A DNA stretch of 64,000 bases from contig NZ_GL397067.1 in NCBI RefSeq assembly GCF_000146325.1, positions 1,696,860 through 1,760,859 on the forward strand. Reading direction: 5' to 3'. Each line of letters begins with the position of its first letter. Within the stretch, counting starts at the first letter, position 1. A program made the translations under genes and the position numbers. Source of the DNA: Pediococcus acidilactici DSM 20284 (GTDB taxonomy: Bacteria > Bacillota > Bacilli > Lactobacillales > Lactobacillaceae). Shown here piece after piece: positions 1 through 6,953 of this stretch. The notes under the pieces were generated by a model. The model did not search any database. It worked only from the letters and a program-made list of their open reading frames with translations, and was not told the origin of the DNA.

Positions 1-359
<359 letters not shown>

Positions 360-398
360 TTAGCAATCTCCGTGGATTTCCGACCCCATTCAAGTTAA

Positions 399-1601
399 TT
401 ATTTGTTAGAAATTGCAGCGATACCTGGAAGTTCTTTACCTTCAAGGTATTCAAGTGATGCGCCACCACCAGTTGAGATGTGTGTCAATTGGTCGCCAAC
501 GCCTAATTGCTTAACAGCGGCAGTTGAGTCACCACCACCAACGATGGTTGTTGCGTCTGATAGAGTTCCTAAGAACTTACCAACTTCAAGAGTACCCTTA
601 GCGTAGTTGCTCATTTCGAATACACCCATTGGTCCGTTCCATACAACGGTCTTAGCGTCTTTAAGAACGTCCTTGAATTCAGCAACTGACTTAGGTCCAA
701 TATCAAGGGCCATGTAACCGTCAGGAATGTCACCTTCAACAACTTTGTGAGGAACATCGTTGTCAAATTTTTCAGCAACAACACTGTCTACAGGAAGAAC
801 GATCTTGTCGCCACCCTTAGCAAGGATTTCTTTAGCAACGTCAATCTTGTCAGCTTCAACAAGGGAGTTACCAATGCTCATGCCTTTTGCAGCGTAGAAT
901 GTGTATGTCATACCACCGCCGATGATAACTTTGTCAGCTTTGTCAAGTAAGTGGTCGATAACACCAATCTTGTCAGAAACCTTAGCACCACCTAAGATTG
1001 CAACGAATGGGTGCTTAGGATCGTCAACAGCTTCACCTAAGAACTTGATTTCCTTTTCCATTAAGAAACCAGCAGCAACTTTCTTGCCTTCTGCCTTCAT
1101 TGCTGTAGCAACACCAACGTTTGATGCGTGTGAACGGTGTGCTGTACCAAATGCATCGTTAACGAACATGTCGCCAAGTGATGCCCAGTACTTACCTAAT
1201 TCAGGATCGTTGCCACTTTCCTTCTTGCCGTCAAGGTCTTCGAAACGAGTGTTTTCGAATAACAATACGTCGCCGTCGTTCAAGCCGTTAACTGCGTCTT
1301 CTAATTGTGCACCGCGAGTTACGGGAACAAAAGTAACTGGCTTGCCAAGCAAGTCTGAAAGACGTTGAGCAACTGGACGAAGAGTCAATTCTTTCTTGTC
1401 TTCTTCCTTCTTGATCCGACCTAAGTGAGAGAAGAGGATTGCCTTTCCACCATTTTCAATGATGTATTTGATGGTTGGTAGTGCGGCTACGATACGGTTA
1501 TCGTCACCGATCACACCATTTTTAACTGGCACGTTGAAGTCAACGCGCATCAAAACTTTCTTGCCTTTAACATCTAAATCTGAAACTGTTAATTTAGCCA
1601 A
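399..1601 (-). CDS. pgk: Phosphoglycerate kinase
   Basis: This 400-residue protein is phosphoglycerate kinase, which transfers phosphate from 1,3-bisphosphoglycerate to ADP in glycolysis. The N-terminus has the substrate-binding segment LMRVDFNVP, followed by SHLGR and FENTRFE; the C-terminal nucleotide domain has [10 protein letters not shown] and GGGDSTAA. Length is normal for the family. The start is TTG at 1599-1601, led by AAGGAGG seven bases upstream, so it shares an unusual start codon with the following tpiA. A strong terminator lies between gap and pgk, so pgk-tpiA may be expressed from its own promoter or by partial read-through. Confidence 0.97.
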   Translation of the reverse strand: MAKLTVSDLDVKGKKVLMRVDFNVPVKNGVIGDDNRIVAALPTIKYIIENGGKAILFSHLGRIKKEEDKKELTLRPVAQRLSDLLGKPVTFVPVTRGAQLEDAVNGLNDGDVLLFENTRFEDLDGKKESGNDPELGKYWASLGDMFVNDAFGTAHRSHASNVGVATAMKAEGKKVAAGFLMEKEIKFLGEAVDDPKHPFVAILGGAKVSDKIGVIDHLLDKADKVIIGGGMTYTFYAAKGMSIGNSLVEADKIDVAKEILAKGGDKIVLPVDSVVAEKFDNDVPHKVVEGDIPDGYMALDIGPKSVAEFKDVLKDAKTVVWNGPMGVFEMSNYAKGTLEVGKFLGTLSDATTIVGGGDSTAAVKQLGVGDQLTHISTGGGASLEYLEGKELPGIAAISNK

Positions 1602-1643
1602 GATAATTCCTCCTTTTAAGTGAGCAATAAATTATTTTTTCTT

Positions 1644-1680
1644 AAAAAAAGAGACGGAGGAAGTGACCTCCCTCCGTCTC
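1644..1680 (-). terminator. Rho-independent terminator after gap
   Basis: On the minus strand GAGACGGAGG pairs with CCTCCGTCTC and is followed by seven T residues. It lies just downstream of the gap stop codon and upstream of pgk, so it should reduce transcript passing from cggR-gap into pgk-tpiA. Confidence 0.9.
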
Positions 1681-1729
1681 CAAGACCGATTAGACGGTTT
1701 GAAATCTACAAATATTTAAGAATTTAATC

Positions 1730-2752
1730 TTAAAGAGTAGCAAATTTCAATAAAGTACGTACCATTTGGCAAGTGAAGCCGTATTCGTTGTCGTACCAAG
1801 CAACAGTCTTAACTAATTGCTTGTCGCCAGCCTTTGTAACTTCTGTTTGTGTTGGGTCGAAGATTGAACCGTAAGTTGTACCAATGATGTCGCTTGATAC
1901 AATTTCGTCTTCGTTCCAACCAAATGATTCGTTGCCTTCTGTATGCTTCTTGATTGCAGCATTAACTTCTTCAGCTGTAACATCCTTGTCAAGAATTGAA
2001 ACAAGTTCTGTTAATGAACCGTCAACAACAGGAACACGTTGTGCATGTCCTTGTAATTTACCGTTCAATTCTGGGATAACAAGGCCGATAGCCTTAGCAG
2101 CACCAGTTGAGTGAGGAATTGTGTTAGCAGCAGCAGTACGTGCAGCACGGAAGTTTCCACCACGAACAGGGCCGTCAAGGATCATTTGTGTACTTGTGTA
2201 AGCATGGATAGTTGTCATTGTACCAACTTCAACACCAAATTCTTTGTTCAAGAAGTATGCCATTGGTGCCAAGCAGTTTGTTGTACATGAACCAGCTGAA
2301 ACGATGCGGTCGTCAGCAGTTAAAACATCATCGTTTACGTTGTAAACAACTGTCTTAAGGTCTGAACCAGCAGGAGCTGAGATCAATACACGTTTTGCAC
2401 CAGCGTCTAAGTGAGCTTGTGACTTTTCTTTTGATGTGTAGAAACCTGTACATTCAAGTACGAAGTCTACGCCGTCTTCCTTAACCCAAGGAATGTTTTG
2501 AGCTTGAGGTTCTGCGTAAACGTGGTACTTCTTACCATCAACAACGATAGCGTCATCTGTTGCGCTAACTTCGCCAGGGAAAGTACCATGTGTTGAATCA
2601 TATTTGAGCAAGTGTGCTAATAATGCAGGACTTGTCAAATCGTTGATAGCAACTACTTCGATATCATTTGACTTTGCACCCAATTCGTGGATACGACGGA
2701 ATGCCAAACGACCGATACGTCCAAAACCATTAATACCAATCTTTACAGTCAT
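1730..2752 (-). CDS. gap: Glyceraldehyde-3-phosphate dehydrogenase, type I
   Basis: This 340-residue protein oxidises glyceraldehyde 3-phosphate to 1,3-bisphosphoglycerate with NAD+. It has the Rossmann start [14 protein letters not shown], the active-site motif [12 protein letters not shown] with the catalytic Cys, and the C-terminal WYDNEYGF. Length matches bacterial GapA. The ATG at 2752 has GGAGG a short distance upstream. It lies 67 bases downstream of cggR, the usual order in Firmicutes, and is followed by a terminator, so cggR-gap is probably the primary transcript. Confidence 0.97.
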   Translation of the reverse strand: MTVKIGINGFGRIGRLAFRRIHELGAKSNDIEVVAINDLTSPALLAHLLKYDSTHGTFPGEVSATDDAIVVDGKKYHVYAEPQAQNIPWVKEDGVDFVLECTGFYTSKEKSQAHLDAGAKRVLISAPAGSDLKTVVYNVNDDVLTADDRIVSAGSCTTNCLAPMAYFLNKEFGVEVGTMTTIHAYTSTQMILDGPVRGGNFRAARTAAANTIPHSTGAAKAIGLVIPELNGKLQGHAQRVPVVDGSLTELVSILDKDVTAEEVNAAIKKHTEGNESFGWNEDEIVSSDIIGTTYGSIFDPTQTEVTKAGDKQLVKTVAWYDNEYGFTCQMVRTLLKFATL

Positions 2753-2819
2753 ACTAAGATTTCCTCCTTTAGGAATCTAAAAAAATAATTTATTTTAAAA
2801 AGTTCAGTCACAATTGGCC

Positions 2820-3851
2820 TCACTTTTTTAAAATCACGTTTGCGGCACCTTCATCAGTAATTAAAATTGTCTGATGCGGTGCAATTTTCATGTACGACTC
2901 AATCGCTTGAGCCTTGTCATGACCACCGGCCACGGCAAATACATGATTGAAATGCTGGACATCCTGTAATTGGAGTCCAATGCGATGAACCTGATATAAG
3001 ATCCGACCTTCCTTATTATAGAAAGAGCCGAACGCTTCTCCCACGGCCCGCGCCTTCCGCAAATAACTCTTGATTTCGGAGTTAACTCCTCGTCTTTGAG
3101 CCATCGCATCTGCTCGGCCAATCCCGTGGATGGCAACCCCGGCATGCACGATTAGGTCCAACACCGGTCTCACCGTTGGTTCATTTAGTAGCGGGTGATA
3201 TGTGCTTTCACTGAGTTGCTCCGGAATATATAATGACTTAGCTTCCCCTGCGGTCTGCTTGGCCATCGTAGCGGCAACTGAATTAGCTTGCTTAGAAACT
3301 GATTCGCCAATGCCGCCCCTTCCAGGAACAAAAATCAACTGGCGGTGCTGTGAGAGCTCTGGTTTAAGCCTCGTCGCTACCGACGCCATCGTCGATCCGC
3401 CCATCACCACTATAGTATTATTACCCTCCGGCAATAATTTTGCAAGTGCGTCATTTAAGACAATTCCTAGTTGCTTGGAAACGACCGGGCTCTCCGCTTG
3501 ATCACCGCGAACAATGAAGCACCGTTCGATATTTAACCGTTCCGCTAATTGCTTTTCTTGGCTAGTTAAGCCCAAGAATCTATTAGCCACCGGTTCCAAT
3601 CCGTTCATAACCCGACGACCTTCATCCGATAACGACATCCCCGCTGGCGAAGTCTTTAGCAACCCTTGAGACTTTAACACGTCCGTCTGGGACCGTAAAA
3701 CCCGCTCGCTTAGATGTAGGTGTTCGGATAAAACTCGTCTACCAACTGGAGCCAACAAGTCGATTGATTTTAAAATATCAAATCTTTGTAGAAACTCGCT
3801 GATTAAACCCGGGACAACAGACTCTAATAAATCCATTTCATTATCATCCAT
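2820..3851 (-). CDS. cggR: Central glycolytic genes regulator CggR (SorC family)
   Basis: This 343-residue protein matches CggR, the SorC-family repressor of the gapA operon that responds to fructose-1,6-bisphosphate in Bacillus. The N-terminal ~90 residues form a winged-helix region (HLHLSERVLRSQTDVLKSQG), and the rest is the sugar-phosphate-binding domain, with VVMGGSTMASVA and FVPGRGGIGES. Its position directly before gap supports the name over other SorC regulators. A candidate operator lies 14 bases upstream of its start, which would make it autoregulated, as in other Firmicutes. Confidence 0.93.
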   Translation of the reverse strand: MDDNEMDLLESVVPGLISEFLQRFDILKSIDLLAPVGRRVLSEHLHLSERVLRSQTDVLKSQGLLKTSPAGMSLSDEGRRVMNGLEPVANRFLGLTSQEKQLAERLNIERCFIVRGDQAESPVVSKQLGIVLNDALAKLLPEGNNTIVVMGGSTMASVATRLKPELSQHRQLIFVPGRGGIGESVSKQANSVAATMAKQTAGEAKSLYIPEQLSESTYHPLLNEPTVRPVLDLIVHAGVAIHGIGRADAMAQRRGVNSEIKSYLRKARAVGEAFGSFYNKEGRILYQVHRIGLQLQDVQHFNHVFAVAGGHDKAQAIESYMKIAPHQTILITDEGAANVILKK

Positions 3852-3864
3852 GTTATCTCCTATA

Positions 3865-3900
3865 TGGGACCTTATTTGTCCAGCTGTGTCATAAAACGAC
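3865..3900. promoter_or_regulatory. Candidate CggR operator
   Basis: The plus strand reads TGGGAC-N6-TGTC-N4-TGTGTC-N6-CGAC. The spacing exactly matches the Bacillus CggR operator (CGGGAC-N6-TGTC twice, separated by N4), but only the first half-site is a good match. It lies between the cggR promoter and start codon, where a roadblock-type operator would be expected. Function is inferred. Confidence 0.5.
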
Positions 3901-3972
3901 CCAACAACTTAAAAATAAATGGCACACAACCATAAGAACTACTTCTTGTTGCATACCTCACTTACAAATCAA

Positions 3973-4001
3973 ATTATAACAAGCTCCCCATTATTTTGCA
4001 A
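3973..4001 (-). promoter_or_regulatory. Promoter of cggR-gap
   Basis: On the minus strand TTGCAA (3996-4001) is followed after exactly 17 bases by a perfect TATAAT (3973-3978). Transcription would begin near 3966, leaving a leader of about 115 bases that includes the candidate CggR operator. Confidence 0.75.
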
Positions 4002-4036
4002 ATTTGCCTGCCTAAATATTCTATTTAATTTTAAGC

Positions 4037-5362
4037 TTATTTTTCCAGATAGCGTTTTCGTTTTGATGACGACGGGATTCCCAACGCTTCCCGATACTTA
4101 GCGACCGTTCTGCGGGAGATCGTGACCCCCTGCGCCTTTAGCTGCTTTTCAATTTTAGCGTCTGAAATGGGTTTTTCCTTATCTTCTTGATCGATAATTT
4201 CCTTAATCTTTAGCTTGGCCGCATCGGCGGAGACGTCACTAGTCTGGTTAACCGCATTGCTGAAGAAAGAACGTAATTCGAAGGTTCCAAAGGGCGTTGC
4301 AATATACTTGCCATTAACTGCACGTGAAACCGTCGATTCGTGTAAATGTAATTTATTGGCCACGTCTCGTAGCATCAACGGACTTAATTCTTTACTCTTC
4401 TGAAGGAAAAAGTCTTGTTGCCGCTCAAAAATTATCTTGCCCACCCTTAAAATGGTATCTTGGCGTTGCGTCAAGCTTTTGGCAATCCAATCGTATTCGC
4501 GTTTTTTCTCATTTACGTAGCTGCTTACTTCATCGTCAGCCTTTTTACGTAATTGTTCAAAGTATTCCTGTGAAAAACTGACCCGTGGTCGCGAAGCTTT
4601 CGATTGGATTAGTCGGGGTTCGCCATTTTCCAACTTAAAAATTAAATCTGGCGTAATGTATCCGCGATCTTGCTTACCAAAGCCCGCTCCTGGATTCGGG
4701 GTTAAAGTGCGCACGTAGTCGAAAACTTCTTGAACCTCAGCCAATGTAATGTCGTACCGCTGAGCAATCTTTTCCCAATTACGGTCAACTAAGTCGTCAA
4801 ACGACTCTTCTAAGACCATATAAGCGATCTCAGGCGAACCCTCGTCATTTTCAGTTTGGAGCATTAATGATTCTTGCAGAGTTCGGGCACCGACCCCGGG
4901 CGGATCCAATTGCTGCAAAAGCGTGATCGCATCCATGATGGCAATGTCATCAGCCTGCGTTTTTTGCTTAATTTCGTCTTTCGTGATCCGTAAATAACCA
5001 TTCTGGTCAACGTAATCCAATAGGAAAAGAACCAACTTCCTTAGTGGCGTATCCCGCATGGTTAGATGGACTTGATCCAGTAAATAATCAAATAATGATT
5101 GTTCCGTATCGCTAGCAATTTGATTCATAAAGGTCTCATGCGTGTCGGAATTTTTCGATACCTTGCTTAAAGGCCGTTCTTCAGCTACTTCAACGGTAAT
5201 TAAGGGGTTGTCCATTTCCTTTTGTTTCAAGAAATTTTGCAACTCTTCAGCATTGTATTGCAGCATTTGAATTGACTGCTGTAGTGTTTGCGTCATTGCC
5301 AAACGTTGCACTTGCTTCTGCTGTTGCGTTTGGTTTTGCGTAAATCCTTGCTTCATTACCAT
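4037..5362 (-). CDS. rpoN: RNA polymerase sigma-54 factor
   Basis: This is the alternative sigma factor that works with AAA+ enhancer-binding activators; in lactobacilli these usually control PTS operons (LevR type). At 441 residues it carries the Gln-rich region I (QSIQMLQYNAEELQ), a core-binding middle, a helix-turn-helix region (LHLHESTVSRAVNGKY) and the C-terminal RpoN box (ISRRTVAKYREALG). I place the start at the ATG at 5362, with GGAG nine bases upstream. The longer open frame to 5461 would run antisense into a tRNA gene. No activator or PTS target is in this window. Confidence 0.93.
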   Translation of the reverse strand: MVMKQGFTQNQTQQQKQVQRLAMTQTLQQSIQMLQYNAEELQNFLKQKEMDNPLITVEVAEERPLSKVSKNSDTHETFMNQIASDTEQSLFDYLLDQVHLTMRDTPLRKLVLFLLDYVDQNGYLRITKDEIKQKTQADDIAIMDAITLLQQLDPPGVGARTLQESLMLQTENDEGSPEIAYMVLEESFDDLVDRNWEKIAQRYDITLAEVQEVFDYVRTLTPNPGAGFGKQDRGYITPDLIFKLENGEPRLIQSKASRPRVSFSQEYFEQLRKKADDEVSSYVNEKKREYDWIAKSLTQRQDTILRVGKIIFERQQDFFLQKSKELSPLMLRDVANKLHLHESTVSRAVNGKYIATPFGTFELRSFFSNAVNQTSDVSADAAKLKIKEIIDQEDKEKPISDAKIEKQLKAQGVTISRRTVAKYREALGIPSSSKRKRYLEK

Positions 5363-5436
5363 AAAATTTTTCTCCATAATTCTATTATTTTTAGCTTGTT
5401 TTTTTTGCCAACATAATGTAAAATTTATTTTGTTAA

Positions 5437-5508
5437 GCGCCGTTAGTGTAATGGATAGCACGTGAGATTCCGGTTCTCAAGATCGGGGTTCGACTCCCCG
5501 ATGGCGCA
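5437..5508 (+). tRNA. tRNA-Arg (anticodon CCG)
   Basis: The 72 bases fold as a full cloverleaf. The acceptor stem is GCGCCGT/ATGGCGC, the anticodon stem is TGAGA/TCTCA around loop TTCCGGT (anticodon CCG), and the T arm is CGGGG-TTCGACT-CCCCG. Discriminator is A; CCA is not encoded. It lies divergently from rpoN and is followed by a T-run and then the structured element at 5541-5618. Confidence 0.95.
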
Positions 5509-5540
5509 TTTTTTTATATTCTGAAACGTGAAAGTACTGA

Positions 5541-5618
5541 GATGGCGAGTAATCGTCATCATCAGTTCCTGATATCTGTTATTAGTAATTTAATAATTGC
5601 TGATGACAGATATTTTTT
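5541..5618 (+). ncRNA. Three consecutive hairpins ending in a terminator, downstream of tRNA-Arg
   Basis: Hairpin 1 is GATGGCGA-gtaa-TCGTCATC (5541-5560). Hairpin 2 is ATCAG-ttc-CTGAT (5561-5573). Hairpin 3 pairs 5572-5585 with 5600-5613 and is followed by seven T residues, so it is a good terminator. Hairpins 2 and 3 share bases, and CATCAG (5559-5564) can also pair with CTGATG (5600-5605), so alternative folds are possible. It may be the 3' end of the tRNA transcript or a small RNA. The rest of the stretch to clpP (5619-5819) holds nothing I recognise; short minus-strand frames there look like chance. Confidence 0.45.
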
Positions 5619-5819
5619 TATAAACAACTTACCATTTTGATAAGCCCTTCTTTAACGTCGATTATATACTAGTAATAGCGCTTTATCCATGATAAACCCG
5701 TATTTAGTGTTCCAGCACAGGTTTTAACAAGTATTTTAATTTCTTTCCCCCATCCTTCCTTCCCTATCAGAGCTAGATCGTGCTTTTGAAGCATTAATTT
5801 TAATGAATGAGCAAAAACA

Positions 5820-5849
5820 TTTGACCTTTTTTGACCAATGAGATAAACT
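5820..5849 (+). promoter_or_regulatory. CtsR operator and promoter of clpP
   Basis: TTTGACC-TTT-TTTGACC (5820-5836) is an exact inverse of the CtsR consensus GGTCAAA-N3-GGTCAAA. The first TTGACC (5821-5826) doubles as the -35, and TAAACT (5844-5849) is the -10 at 17 bases. CtsR bound here would cover the promoter, the standard heat-shock control of clpP in Firmicutes. Confidence 0.9.
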
Positions 5850-5906
5850 AAAGCCATGGTTAGTAATTAATACTAAATCTTTATCCGAAAAGGAGGCTAC
5901 TAAGTT

Positions 5907-6500
5907 ATGAACTTGGTTCCAACCGTTATTGAACAATCATCACGTGGCGAACGTGCTTATGATATTTACTCACGACTATTAAAAGATCGGATTATTATGT
6001 TATCAGGTCCAATTGACGATGATTTGGCTAACTCAATCATTTCTCAATTACTATTCCTTGATGCACAAGACTCTGAAAAAGACATTTACCTTTACATCAA
6101 CTCTCCAGGTGGCGTAGTTACTGCTGGATTGGCAATCTACGACACGATGAACTTTATTAAAGCTGACGTACAAACCATCGTAATGGGAATGGCTGCTTCG
6201 ATGGCCAGTGTTTTAGCTTCTTCTGGTACAAAGGGCAAACGTTTTGCATTGCCTCATTCAGAAGTTATGATTCATCAACCTTCTGGTGGTGCTCAAGGTC
6301 AACAAACCGAAATTGAAATTGCTGCTGAACAAATTTTGAAGACTCGGAAAGAGTTAAACAAAATTTTGGCAGAAAATTCTGGTCAACCGCTAGAAAAAAT
6401 CAATCTTGATACGGAACGGGATAACTACCTCTCTGCGCAAGACGCAGTTGATTATGGTTTGATCGACGGTATCATGGAAAAGAACGCAAGCCTTAAGTAA
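5907..6500 (+). CDS. clpP: ATP-dependent Clp protease proteolytic subunit
   Basis: ClpP is the self-compartmentalised serine protease that forms a double heptamer and degrades proteins fed by Clp ATPases. At 197 residues it has normal length. The catalytic triad is visible as Ser98 (GMAASMAS), His123 (MIHQP) and Asp172 (DTERD). The ATG at 5907 has AAAGGAGG nearby upstream. It stands alone on the plus strand between its own CtsR-controlled promoter and a strong terminator, so it is monocistronic. Confidence 0.98.
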   Translation: MNLVPTVIEQSSRGERAYDIYSRLLKDRIIMLSGPIDDDLANSIISQLLFLDAQDSEKDIYLYINSPGGVVTAGLAIYDTMNFIKADVQTIVMGMAASMASVLASSGTKGKRFALPHSEVMIHQPSGGAQGQQTEIEIAAEQILKTRKELNKILAENSGQPLEKINLDTERDNYLSAQDAVDYGLIDGIMEKNASLK

Positions 6501-6527
6501 GCAATCTTACTGATACTTGCAAAGCAA

Positions 6528-6567
6528 AAGAGCTTGGAAATCGTTTTTGATTTCCAAGCTCTTTTTT
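6528..6567 (+). terminator. Rho-independent terminator of clpP
   Basis: A perfect stem (GAGCTTGGAAATC with GATTTCCAAGCTC) is followed by six T residues. It ends the clpP transcript just before the convergent small gene at 6577. Confidence 0.95.
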
Positions 6568-6576
6568 ATCTATAGT

Positions 6577-6852
6577 TTAATTTCCTAAACCGCTAACCAT
6601 CACTTTGTACCGAAATTCATACCATTCTTCGGCCATTCGGGCTTCCCCTTCAATTTCTTCTTCCAAAGCAGAGAAGCGCCGTTCTACATCGGCATTTGGG
6701 AAAATGTAATGTTCGGGATCTTCCTTGCTTTTCATTTCTAGCCAACCCCAGAAATTATCTTCAATTAAATAGCCGCCACTGGACAGCGTCTTAATAATTG
6801 TACCCATCCGGCCATCCCATAGCTGAACAAATTGATATTCTTTATACTTCAC
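6577..6852 (-). CDS. Small acidic protein of unknown function
   Basis: This 91-residue frame starts with GTG and has GGGGG about ten bases upstream, and it is bounded by terminators on both sides. I do not recognise the family. The first half (FVQLWDGRMGTIIKTL, then GGYLIEDNFWGW) could be a small SH3-like beta barrel of the type seen in DUF4926-like proteins. The second half is helical and acidic (ALEEEIEGEARMAEEWYEFR). There is no signal peptide or membrane segment. It lies between clpP and the autolysin gene but shares a transcript with neither, as far as can be seen. The function is unknown. Confidence 0.6.
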   Translation of the reverse strand: MKYKEYQFVQLWDGRMGTIIKTLSSGGYLIEDNFWGWLEMKSKEDPEHYIFPNADVERRFSALEEEIEGEARMAEEWYEFRYKVMVSGLGN

Positions 6853-6884
6853 TTTTGCTCATCCCCCATCACTCACTTATTAAA

Positions 6885-6917
6885 GAAGAGACTGTAACAT
6901 TACGTTCCAGCCTCTTC
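6885..6917 (-). terminator. Rho-independent terminator of the autolysin gene
   Basis: On the minus strand GAAGAGGCTG pairs with CAGTCTCTTC (one G-T wobble) and is followed by TTTAATAA. It lies 37 bases after the autolysin stop codon. Confidence 0.7.
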
Positions 6918-6953
6918 TGCTTATACACCTATATTAAATTTTATCTACAGAAA

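Noticed and set aside
5363-5461. Longer N-terminus of RpoN (33 extra residues)
   Set aside because: It would overlap the tRNA-Arg gene on the other strand, and the extra residues do not fit the family; the ATG at 5362 has a good Shine-Dalgarno.
5669-5936. Minus-strand frames of 62 and 66 residues upstream of clpP
   Set aside because: They overlap each other and the clpP promoter with its CtsR box, have no Shine-Dalgarno, and resemble no family I know.
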